NCBI RefSeq assembly: GCF_000298175.1
Contig: NZ_BAGZ01000001.1
Coordinates: forward strand, 62,001-126,000
Reading direction: 5' to 3'
DNA: 64,000 nucleotides
From: Austwickia chelonae NBRC 105200
Lineage (GTDB): Bacteria; Actinomycetota; Actinomycetes; Actinomycetales; Dermatophilaceae
This document shows positions 57,147 through 64,000 of this stretch, in pieces. Under the pieces are notes generated by a model. That model was not told where the DNA came from. It was given only the letters and a program-made list of their open reading frames with translations, and ran no database searches. The position numbers and the translations under genes were made by a program. How positions within the stretch are numbered: position 1 is the first letter of the stretch; the number at the start of each line of letters is the position of its first letter.

Positions 57147-58052
57147 ATGGATATCGCCGTCATCGGATCGAACATGGTCGACCTGATCTCCTATGTGGAC
57201 CGTATGCCCCAAACCGGTGAGACCCTGCGCGCGCCGGACTTCCAGGTGGGCTGCGGTGGCAAAGGAGCCAACCAAGCCGTCGCCGCAGCCCGGCTCGGGG
57301 CCCGCGTCATGATGGTGACCCGGGTCGGGGACGACCAGTTCGGCCCGAACACCGTGGCCAATCTCACCGAGAACGGGGTGGACACCACCTTCGTCATGAC
57401 CAGTGCAGGCACCAGCGGTGTCGCTCCGATCTTCGTCGAACCGGACGGCACGAACAGGATCCTGATCATTCCAGGAGCGAACGACCTGCTCACCCCGCAG
57501 GACGTGGAAGCGGCAGCCGAAGCAGTCTCCGGCTGCCGACTGATCGTCCTGCAACTCGAGGTGCCATTACCCACCGTCTACGCTGCGATCGACCTGGGCA
57601 ACAGGCTCGGCATTCCCGTGCTGCTGAACCCGGCACCGGCCACGGCGGACCTGGACGACCGAGCCGTCGCCAGGTGCGAGTTCTTCATGCCCAACGAGAG
57701 CGAACTCCACCTCTTGACCGGGATGCCGGTCGAAACGATCGAAGAGATCACGGCAGCGGCCCGCATCCTGTCCGGCCGGGGTTGCCCGCACGTGATCGTC
57801 ACTCTCGGCGAGCGAGGTGCTTTGTGGGTGGCCTCGGAATCGACGGAGCTCATCGCCCCCTGCCCGGTCGAGTCCGTGGATTCGACCGGCGCCGGAGACG
57901 CCTTCATCGGATGCTTCGCCGAAGCCTTCGTCCGTACCGGTGACATCGGTGGTGCACTCCGGGAAGCCACCGCCTACGCAGCGGACAGTGTGACCCGTCG
58001 AGGCACCCAATCGTCCTATGCAACCCGGGAAGAATTCGACCGCACCCGATGA
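57147..58052 (+). CDS. rbsK: Ribokinase-like PfkB family sugar kinase
   Basis: The 301-residue protein is of the PfkB family, closest in look to ribokinase: start IAVIGSNMVDLISYVDRMPQ, signature VGCGGKGANQAVAAARLG and the catalytic SVDSTGAGDAFIGCFAEAF with the GAGD base. Ribose is the likely substrate, though other sugars are possible. It is last in the SorC-regulated cassette and would phosphorylate the sugar brought in by the symporter. An AAGGAACC lies before the ATG. Confidence 0.88.
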   Translation: MDIAVIGSNMVDLISYVDRMPQTGETLRAPDFQVGCGGKGANQAVAAARLGARVMMVTRVGDDQFGPNTVANLTENGVDTTFVMTSAGTSGVAPIFVEPDGTNRILIIPGANDLLTPQDVEAAAEAVSGCRLIVLQLEVPLPTVYAAIDLGNRLGIPVLLNPAPATADLDDRAVARCEFFMPNESELHLLTGMPVETIEEITAAARILSGRGCPHVIVTLGERGALWVASESTELIAPCPVESVDSTGAGDAFIGCFAEAFVRTGDIGGALREATAYAADSVTRRGTQSSYATREEFDRTR

Positions 58053-58060
58053 ACCGCCCA

Positions 58061-58097
58061 GGCCGGGAGCAGCTGGTCGCCCAGCTCGTTCCCGGCC
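58061..58097. terminator. Bidirectional terminator between ribokinase and rlmN
   Basis: An 8-bp outer stem (58061-58068 with 58090-58097), a small internal loop and a 6-bp inner stem (58071-58076 with 58081-58086) around TCGC. It fills the gap between convergent stop codons. Confidence 0.82.
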
Positions 58098-58111
58098 CGC
58101 TGGTCCACGGA

Positions 58112-59317
58112 TCAGGCTGTCGCGGCAGCAAGCTGCCCGCAAGCGCCGTCGATGTCGCTGCCGCGGGTATCCCGTACCGTCGTGGGGATCCCGTGGGCGC
58201 GGAGCCGCTCGACGAACTGCTGTTCCACCCCCGGACGCGAAGCAGTCCACTTAGAACCCGGAGTCGGGTTCAACGGGATGGGATTGACATGCACCCACCC
58301 CTTGCCCCGTGCCGCGAGCTTCTCCCCGAGCAGATCCGCCCGCCAGGCATGATCGTTGATATCTCTGATCAAGGCGTACTCGATGGAGACCCGCCGTCCG
58401 GTCACCTCGAAATACCGGTAGGCGGCGTCCAACGCCTCGTCGACCTTGTACCGCAGGTTGATCGGTACCAGTTCGTCACGCAGTTCGTCGTCGGGCGCGT
58501 GCAGGGACAGGGCCAATGTCACAGGGATGCCTTCGCCAGCCAACCGATCGATGCCCGGCACCAGACCGACGGTGGACATGGTGATCCCACGCGCCGACAT
58601 CCCCAGCCCGTCGGGCGCCGGATCGGTGAGCCTACGGATCGCCGCGACCGCCCGACGGTAATTGACCAGGGCCTCCCCCATTCCCATGAAGACCACGTTG
58701 CTGACCCGCAACGCACTCGCGGTATCGTCCTCGCCCGATGTCCCCCCGGCCAACTGGCCCGAGCGCAGCATCCTGGCTCCGGCGACGACCTGCTCCACCA
58801 TCTCCGCAGTAGACAGGTTACGGGTGAAACCTTCCTGACCGGTCGCACAGAACGGACAGTTCATACCGCACCCGGCCTGACTGGAGATACACATCGTGAC
58901 CCGTTGGGGGTATCTCATCAGTACCGATTCGACCAGAGCACCATCGTGCAGTCGCCAGACCAGTTTCAAAGTAGCGCCGTTGTCGGCGGACAGGGTCCGC
59001 ACCGGGGTCATCAAGGATGGCAGCATGGCCGAGAGCAGCTCCTCCCGGCCCTTCTTGGGCAGGTCGGTCATCTCGTCCGGATCGGTGACCAGATGACCGA
59101 AGTAGTGCGTAGACAACTGTTTCGCGCGAAAACCTTGTTGTCCCAAAGCTTTCACGGCGGCGACCCGTCCGGGCATATCGAGATCCGCCAGATGTGTCGG
59201 CGGCATCGGATTACCGGGCTCGGAGAAGGTCACCTGCCCGGGGCCGGGCCGACGCCTCTGCAACTCGACACGCACCCGCTCGGGAGCCGTCGATGAGCGT
59301 GTGTCAGCCTTGGACAT
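58112..59317 (-). CDS. rlmN: Dual-specificity 23S rRNA/tRNA methyltransferase RlmN
   Basis: RlmN is a radical-SAM enzyme that methylates A2503 of 23S rRNA and A37 of some tRNAs at C2. From the ATG at 59317 it is 401 residues: [20 protein letters not shown], then CGMNCPFC (the CX3CX2C iron-sulfur motif), [33 protein letters not shown] and the C-terminal [11 protein letters not shown] with the methyl-carrying Cys. An ATG at 59386 with a nearby GGGGG is an alternative start that would add 23 low-complexity residues. Confidence 0.95.
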   Translation of the reverse strand: MSKADTRSSTAPERVRVELQRRRPGPGQVTFSEPGNPMPPTHLADLDMPGRVAAVKALGQQGFRAKQLSTHYFGHLVTDPDEMTDLPKKGREELLSAMLPSLMTPVRTLSADNGATLKLVWRLHDGALVESVLMRYPQRVTMCISSQAGCGMNCPFCATGQEGFTRNLSTAEMVEQVVAGARMLRSGQLAGGTSGEDDTASALRVSNVVFMGMGEALVNYRRAVAAIRRLTDPAPDGLGMSARGITMSTVGLVPGIDRLAGEGIPVTLALSLHAPDDELRDELVPINLRYKVDEALDAAYRYFEVTGRRVSIEYALIRDINDHAWRADLLGEKLAARGKGWVHVNPIPLNPTPGSKWTASRPGVEQQFVERLRAHGIPTTVRDTRGSDIDGACGQLAAATA

Positions 59318-59455
59318 GGCGGAGGCATCACGGCGTCCTCGGGGGACGACATCCGTGCGCGCTGGAGGATGAGCTGGCGATGGCATGATGCCCCCAGTCT
59401 CTCAGGACACTGGTCAGACATCTATTCTGGCGGCACTGCGGAGAGGGGTACATCG

Positions 59456-60310
59456 ATGGCGTGGCGAAATGCCTTGCGACGGCTACTGAGCGGAGACTCT
59501 CACCCTGTTCCGGAGTCTGTCCCTGGAGCTTCCGCCCGCCCAGCCGGGGCTCTCGACAGCCAGCAGGAGAAGCCCGCCGTCGAGACGACGATCACCGAAC
59601 CACCCCCGATGTCTCCGCCGCCCCCGCTCGAGGAGGAACATGCCCACCGTTTCGTCGCACACACCCTCGACGTGAGCATCGAGCAGATCCGGGAGTCCCT
59701 GCGGTTACGTGTGGTCGGCCTGGACAGCCTGCTCACCATCTCGGGGCTCCCGCACCTGCGGGCAGTGATGCCTGCCGTCGTCGAAGTCCTCGCCGTGGAG
59801 CTCGACGGACGGGTCATCATCCCCACCAGCCACGAGCTGGCCGGCGTGGGAAGCACTGCGGAAATGGTCGCGCTGGGCAAGGAGAACCTTCGTGCCGCGC
59901 TGGGCCGCAGCCTGGCCGAAGAGCAGATCACGTTCTCCGAAGAGGCCTCTTTCGTCGTGATCCGCAGGCCAGATGAGGAATCAGCCGCGAGTCTTGCGCT
60001 GGTCCTCCCCTCTGTCGTGTCGCGGCTCTCCCCCGGCCACGACCCTGCCCGCGGTGTCGCCGTCGCCATTCCGGACCAGGGGCGGCTGGTCTACCGCGCC
60101 TTCGACGGGCCCTCTTCCCTGACAGTCCTGGCCGACATGAGCAGATATGCGATCCAGTGGCACGAGAACGGTGAAGGGCCGGTCAGCCCCAAGGTCTACT
60201 GGGTGCACGGCCCTCAGTACGATCAGTGGGAACAGCTTTCCGGCCGTGAAGAGGACAAGGCGCAGATCTTCATTCCGCCTTCGTTGAGTCTCCTGGTGGG
60301 AGAGGACTGA
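59456..60310 (+). CDS. Uncharacterised soluble protein between rlmN and cdsA
   Basis: I do not recognise this 284-residue protein. Residues 1-60 are polar and Pro-rich (ending PPMSPPPPLEEE); the rest looks folded, with VVEVLAVELDGRVIIPTSHE, SEEASFVVIRRPDEE and LVYRAFDGPSSLTVLADMSR. No signal peptide or membrane segment is seen. The start at 59456 has GAGAGGGG about nine bases before it. It is divergent from rlmN and convergent with cdsA, and interrupts the usual cdsA-rlmN adjacency. Confidence 0.72.
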   Translation: MAWRNALRRLLSGDSHPVPESVPGASARPAGALDSQQEKPAVETTITEPPPMSPPPPLEEEHAHRFVAHTLDVSIEQIRESLRLRVVGLDSLLTISGLPHLRAVMPAVVEVLAVELDGRVIIPTSHELAGVGSTAEMVALGKENLRAALGRSLAEEQITFSEEASFVVIRRPDEESAASLALVLPSVVSRLSPGHDPARGVAVAIPDQGRLVYRAFDGPSSLTVLADMSRYAIQWHENGEGPVSPKVYWVHGPQYDQWEQLSGREEDKAQIFIPPSLSLLVGED

Positions 60311-60318
60311 AAGTCCTC
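60302..60318. terminator. Small hairpin overlapping the stop before cdsA
   Basis: A 7-bp stem (60302-60308 with 60312-60318) with a 3-base loop lies over the stop codon at 60308-60310, between convergent genes. It may help end transcription. Confidence 0.4.
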
Positions 60319-60344
60319 CGAACGGGGTTCAGGGAGGCTCCCGG

Positions 60345-61205
60345 TTAGACCGAGGGAACGATCCAGGACATCATCAGCCACGACGCCGGAGCGACGACCA
60401 GCAAGCTGTCGATCCGATCCATGATTCCACCGTGGCCGGGCAGGATGCGCCCCAAGTCCTTGATACCTAGGTCTCGTTTGATCATGGACTCCACCAGATC
60501 GCCCAAGGTGGCCAGCCAGACGACCACGAAGCCCATCAAGGCTCCGGCCCACCAGGCTCCTCCCAGGAAGAGAGGGACGGCCAAGGCCCCGGTCAGCACG
60601 CAGGCCGAAGCCGACCCTGCGAAGCCCTCCCAGGACTTCTTCGGGCTGACCGAGGGCGCCATCGGATGCTTCCCTGCTATCACACCGACCGCATAACCAC
60701 CGATATCGCTGGCAATGGTGACCAGGACGAAGACCACGATCCGGCGTACCCCGTCCGGCTCGGTCAGCATGAGCGCGGTGAACGCCGCCTGGAAAGGCGC
60801 ATAACCCACGACGAAGGCACCTGCGCTCACGTCACGTGCGGCGCCATCCAGCCCTCTGGCCGCACGCCAGAGCACGATCACCAGCAGGGTAGCCGCCATC
60901 GTGAGCAACAACGCGCCGGCCCCGCCCAGGTAAGCCGCGGGCCCCATCGACACTGTCGCCACCAGACAGGGTGCCACCGGAAGATGGACCTTGCTGGCAG
61001 CGAATCCCCTGCGGAGCTCGAAGATCCCGATCGTCAACGCAACAGTGTAGAGCAGCACCCATCCCCAGGGGACGAGCACCAGGCTGGCGACGATGAGCGC
61101 GCCCAGACCCACTCCGACCCCGATGGCCACCGGGAGATTCCGCCCGGCTTTAGGAGCCTTGGCCTGCGAAGCATCAGTCATGGCAGGTGGTGGAGATGTA
61201 GACAT
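60345..61205 (-). CDS. cdsA: Phosphatidate cytidylyltransferase
   Basis: CdsA makes CDP-diacylglycerol, precursor of all phospholipids. The 286-residue protein has about seven to eight membrane segments and the signature SPKKSWEGFAGS plus DLVESMIKRDLGIKDLGRIL and PGHGGIMDRIDSL, which are characteristic. The start is uncertain: ATG at 61205 or 61181; neither has a strong ribosome-binding site. It follows frr and pyrH in the standard order. Confidence 0.95.
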   Translation of the reverse strand: MSTSPPPAMTDASQAKAPKAGRNLPVAIGVGVGLGALIVASLVLVPWGWVLLYTVALTIGIFELRRGFAASKVHLPVAPCLVATVSMGPAAYLGGAGALLLTMAATLLVIVLWRAARGLDGAARDVSAGAFVVGYAPFQAAFTALMLTEPDGVRRIVVFVLVTIASDIGGYAVGVIAGKHPMAPSVSPKKSWEGFAGSASACVLTGALAVPLFLGGAWWAGALMGFVVVWLATLGDLVESMIKRDLGIKDLGRILPGHGGIMDRIDSLLVVAPASWLMMSWIVPSV

Positions 61206-61239
61206 TCGTTCGTCGTGGACCCTCCGGGAACTGTCGAGG

Positions 61240-61797
61240 TCAGACCTCGAGCAGTTCGGCTTCCTTGCCCTTCAGCAAGGTGTCGACCAACTCGGTGTGC
61301 TTCTTCGTGGTCGCGTCCAGTTCTTTCTCGGCGCGCATCCCCTCGTCCTCACCGATCTCGCCGTCCTTGATCAGCTTGTCGATCGCGTCCTTCGCGTGAC
61401 GGCGGACATTGCGCATCGAGACCTTGGCGTCCTCACCCTTACGGTGGGCCATCTTGATGTATTCCTTGCGCCGTTCCTGGGTGAGTTCGGGGAAGACACA
61501 GCGGATCGCATTGCCGTCGTTGCTCGGGTTCACCCCCAGCTCCGAATCGCGGATGGTCTTCTCGATCGCGGCCATCGCGCCCTTGTCGAACGGGGTGATC
61601 AACATCGTCCTGGCTTCCGGGGTCTGGAAGCTGGCGAGCTGCTGCATCGGAGTCGGCGCCCCGTAGTAGTCCACCAGGAGTTTCGTGAACATCCCTGCGT
61701 TGGCCCGGCCTGTCCGGATCCCGGAGAAGTCCTCCTTGGCGACCTCGATCGCCTTCTCCATCTTCTCCTCGGCCTCGAACATGATCTCGTCCAGCAT
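61240..61797 (-). CDS. frr: Ribosome recycling factor
   Basis: RRF splits the post-termination ribosome together with EF-G. The 185-residue protein has the family stretches [37 protein letters not shown] and [24 protein letters not shown] lies seven bases before the ATG at 61797. It is between pyrH and cdsA, as usual. Confidence 0.97.
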   Translation of the reverse strand: MLDEIMFEAEEKMEKAIEVAKEDFSGIRTGRANAGMFTKLLVDYYGAPTPMQQLASFQTPEARTMLITPFDKGAMAAIEKTIRDSELGVNPSNDGNAIRCVFPELTQERRKEYIKMAHRKGEDAKVSMRNVRRHAKDAIDKLIKDGEIGEDEGMRAEKELDATTKKHTELVDTLLKGKEAELLEV

Positions 61798-61975
61798 GAC
61801 TGCTCCTGTCCTGGTGTGCCGGCTGCTGAGGCTCGGCGGTACGCATCCGGTGCGGTGGTGTCGTGGGGCCCATCGTGTCAGACTCCGCTGCGCACCGTGG
61901 CCCGTACGGTGTGTCGGAGGGTCGGCCGACTGAGCAGGAGCGTCAAGAACACTTTTCTCTGCCCACGGCATGGGT

Positions 61976-62719
61976 TCAGGCCGAGTACACCTCCGTGCCG
62001 ATGCGCTCCCCGGTCAGTGCACGCCGGATGGTCTCTTCACCCTGCATACCGAACACGATCATGGGAAGCCGGTTCTCCATGCACAGGCTGAAGGCCGCAG
62101 CGTCCACGACCTTGAGTCCTTCGCTGAGGGCCTGTCCGTAACTGACCCGTTCGAGCTTGCGTGCTTCCGGGTTGGTCCGGGGATCTGCGTCGTAAACGCC
62201 GTCGACGCCGTTCTTGCTCATCAACACCGCATCACAACGGCATTCCAGGGCCCGCTGGGCAGAGACGGTGTCGGTGGAGAAATAGGGCATCCCTGCGCCA
62301 GCGCCGAAGATGACCACACGCCCCTTCTCCAGGTGCCTCATCGCACGACGAGGAATGTACGGCTCTGCTACCTGGCCCATCGTGATCGCGGTCTGCACCC
62401 GGGTGTCGATGCCCTGTTTCTCCAGGAAATCCTGGAGCGCCAGGCAGTTCATCACCGTACCCAGCATGCCGATGTAGTCGGCCCGAGCCCGGTCCATGCC
62501 CCGCTGCTGCAGTTCGGCACCCCGGAAGAAATTGCCCCCTCCGACGACGATCGCGACCTGGATCCCGGTGCGCGCAGCATCAGCGATCTGCTTGGCGATC
62601 CCCCGCACGATATCCGGGTCCACTCCGATCTGTCCGCCCCCGAAGGCTTCTCCCGAGAGCTTCAGCAGCACCCGCTGGTAGTCACGCTGGTCGTTCTGCG
62701 GAGCAGGTGCCGTGGTCAA
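61976..62719 (-). CDS. pyrH: UMP kinase
   Basis: PyrH phosphorylates UMP to UDP and is allosterically controlled by GTP and UTP in the family. The 247-residue protein has [32 protein letters not shown] and [20 protein letters not shown] start at 62719 is supported by AGGGAG seven bases upstream; the frame reaches a GTG at 62752, without such a site. It follows tsf in the order seen in relatives, with the methyltransferase gene inserted between. Confidence 0.94.
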   Translation of the reverse strand: MTTAPAPQNDQRDYQRVLLKLSGEAFGGGQIGVDPDIVRGIAKQIADAARTGIQVAIVVGGGNFFRGAELQQRGMDRARADYIGMLGTVMNCLALQDFLEKQGIDTRVQTAITMGQVAEPYIPRRAMRHLEKGRVVIFGAGAGMPYFSTDTVSAQRALECRCDAVLMSKNGVDGVYDADPRTNPEARKLERVSYGQALSEGLKVVDAAAFSLCMENRLPMIVFGMQGEETIRRALTGERIGTEVYSA

Positions 62720-62935
62720 AGTCGTCTCCCTCGTGGGGGCGGATGCGGTCACCCGATCCTCCCACAGGCTGGCCCCGGGGCGCCAAGTCGTCCGTCCTCG
62801 GCGGCGCAGAAGAGCCAGACGGTTCCGTGCCGCAGGATTCGGCCCCCGTTCCGTTCTGCTGGAGGCAGTCCGAGGACGGAGCTCACCTGCCCTTACGGTG
62901 GTGACAGACCGCTATTCCTAACTGGAGGAGAACGC

Positions 62936-63544
62936 GTGAACCGCGAGCCGAGCAACTGGGAACGTATCGTCGCCGAGAACCCTGACCATTCACATTGGTA
63001 TATCGAACGATTCCGCAATATGGCCCGACGAGGAGACGACCTCGCGGGTGAAGCGCGCCTCGTCGACACCTTGATTCCTCGTAACGCCCGGGTACTCGAC
63101 GCCGGGTGCGGACCGGGTCGTGTAGGCAGCGTTCTCCACGGGCTGGGCCATGACGTCGTGGGTGTGGACGTCGATCCGGTGCTGATCGAAGCTGCTCAGC
63201 AGGACCATCCCGGAGCTACCTGGCTCGTCGGCGACCTCGCGCTCCTCGATCTCCCCGCGCAGGGGGTCAACGAAGGGTTCGACGCCATCGTGTGCGCAGG
63301 AAATGTGATGACCTTCCTCGCCCCCAGTACACGTGGAGAGGTGCTCCGGCGTTTCGGTCTGCATCTGCGCGAAGGAGGACGGATCGCGGTGGGCTTCGGA
63401 GCAGGCCGTGGCTACTCCTTCGAGGAGTTCCGCGCTGATGTCGCTGCGGCAGGGCTGGCTGAAGATCTTTTGTTGTCCACCTGGGATCTGCGCCCGTTCT
63501 CCTCGGAGAGCGGTTTCCTCGTCGCAGTCCTCCGACAGGCCTGA
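62936..63544 (+). CDS. Class I SAM-dependent methyltransferase
   Basis: The 202-residue protein has the SAM-binding motif I VLDAGCGPGRVGSVLHGLG, motif II VVGVDVDPVLIEAA and FDAIVCAGNVMTFL at motif IV. It is a small soluble enzyme; no target can be read. A GTG at 62936 has GGAGGAG six bases before it. It is inserted between pyrH and tsf, on the opposite strand from both, which is not the common arrangement. Confidence 0.9.
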   Translation: MNREPSNWERIVAENPDHSHWYIERFRNMARRGDDLAGEARLVDTLIPRNARVLDAGCGPGRVGSVLHGLGHDVVGVDVDPVLIEAAQQDHPGATWLVGDLALLDLPAQGVNEGFDAIVCAGNVMTFLAPSTRGEVLRRFGLHLREGGRIAVGFGAGRGYSFEEFRADVAAAGLAEDLLLSTWDLRPFSSESGFLVAVLRQA

Positions 63545-63554
63545 GAGGAACCGA

Positions 63555-63596
63555 CGACGGAGCCCGTACCTCCCCAAGGAGGTACGGGCTCCGTCG
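63555..63596. terminator. Strong bidirectional terminator between methyltransferase and tsf
   Basis: A perfect 19-bp inverted repeat (63555-63573 with 63578-63596) with the 4-base loop CCAA lies between convergent stop codons. Confidence 0.88.
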
Positions 63597-63609
63597 AAAC
63601 GGGGTCAGA

Positions 63610-64000
63610 TCACTGACCGACGCGGATGCGTGCGAAGCCCTTGGCCTCGGTGCCCGCCTCTTTCAGGACCTGCTGGACCGTCTTCTTCTGATCCTTCGCG
63701 AACTTCTGCTCGAGGAGCACGTTCTCGGCGAAGAAGCCGTTCACCCGGCCTTCCACGATCCGGGGAAGAGCAGCCTCAGGCTTGCCCTCCTCCTTGGCCG
63801 TGGCCTCGGCGATCCGGCGCTCGTTCTCCACCGTCTCCGCCGGGATCTCCTCACGGGTGAAGACCGTCGGGGAGAAAGCAGCGATGTGCATCGCCACGTC
63901 CTTCGCCGCGACGTCGTCACCGTCGTAGGCGAACAGCACACCGATCTGCGCGGGCAGGTCGGGGCTGGTCTTGTGCAGGTAAGAGACGACCTTGGCGCCT
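63610..64000 (-). CDS. tsf: Elongation factor Ts (5' part outside the window)
   Basis: EF-Ts exchanges GDP for GTP on EF-Tu. The 130 visible C-terminal codons include LHKTSPDLPAQIGVLFAYD, KDVAMHIAAFSPTVFTREEI and ENVLLEQKFAKDQKKTVQQV, which are typical. The N-terminus lies beyond base 64000. Confidence 0.95.
   Translation of the reverse strand, partial: GAKVVSYLHKTSPDLPAQIGVLFAYDGDDVAAKDVAMHIAAFSPTVFTREEIPAETVENERRIAEATAKEEGKPEAALPRIVEGRVNGFFAENVLLEQKFAKDQKKTVQQVLKEAGTEAKGFARIRVGQ

Noticed and set aside
61970-62900. Plus-strand extension upstream of the methyltransferase
   Set aside because: It is the antisense of pyrH; the methyltransferase has a GTG with a perfect ribosome-binding site at 62936.

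Overview
The window is a high-GC bacterial chromosome segment that reads as an actinobacterium, most likely from the Micrococcales (order-level placement is inference). The evidence is gene order and protein style: the housekeeping backbone follows the order known from Mycobacterium tuberculosis and relatives (tsf-pyrH-frr-cdsA-rlmN, dxr-rseP-ispG-DUF4081 acetyltransferase, proS, a DUF4439-like gene, rimP-nusA-ylxR-infB-rbfA-truB-ribF, rne-rplU-rpmA-obgE-proB-proA, nadD-rsfS). RNase E and IF-2 also carry the long low-complexity N-terminal extensions usual in this phylum. I found no rRNA or tRNA gene, no CRISPR array, no insertion sequence, integrase or phage gene.

Layout. 1-2.3 kb: end of rsfS, nadD, a small membrane protein and a divergent glycosyltransferase. 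2.4-5.6 kb: proline synthesis (proB, and a proA fused in frame to an acetyltransferase domain). 5.6-11.9 kb: an unknown protein, obgE, ribosomal proteins L27 and L21, RNase E. 12.1-16.8 kb: the paired DUF2344 and B12-binding radical-SAM proteins, ribF and an ASCH-domain protein. 16.8-23.5 kb: translation and transcription factors (truB, rbfA, infB, ylxR, nusA, rimP), all on the minus strand.

23.6-38 kb is the first accessory stretch, inserted between the DUF4439-like gene and proS. It holds a copper-related cassette (His-rich membrane protein, PCu(A)C copper chaperone lipoprotein, Tat-exported DyP peroxidase), thiol peroxidase, an amylosucrase-like enzyme, a BluB-CobT fusion for the lower ligand of vitamin B12, galM-galK, a TauE/SafE exporter and a purine/uracil-type permease with a structured leader.

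38-44.8 kb returns to the backbone (proS, acetyltransferase, ispG, rseP, dxr of the MEP isoprenoid pathway and regulated proteolysis). 44.9-58.1 kb is the second accessory stretch: succinate-semialdehyde dehydrogenase, a small conserved-looking protein, a complete polyamine ABC transporter (potABCD), a PadR/membrane-protein pair, a gene-poor 770-bp gap, and a sugar cassette (SorC regulator, FucP-like symporter, DUF4432 epimerase-like protein, ribokinase). 58.1-64 kb ends with rlmN, cdsA, frr, pyrH, a methyltransferase and the 3' part of tsf.

The most unusual things I can point to are short open reading frames with strong ribosome-binding sites that overlap the starts of three plus-strand genes (near 36.5, 46.5 and 54.7 kb), mutually exclusive leader helices before the permease, two gene fusions (acetyltransferase-ProA and BluB-CobT), and an orphan hairpin in the 52.1-52.9 kb gap. 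I did not find a clear-cut new defence or mobile system.
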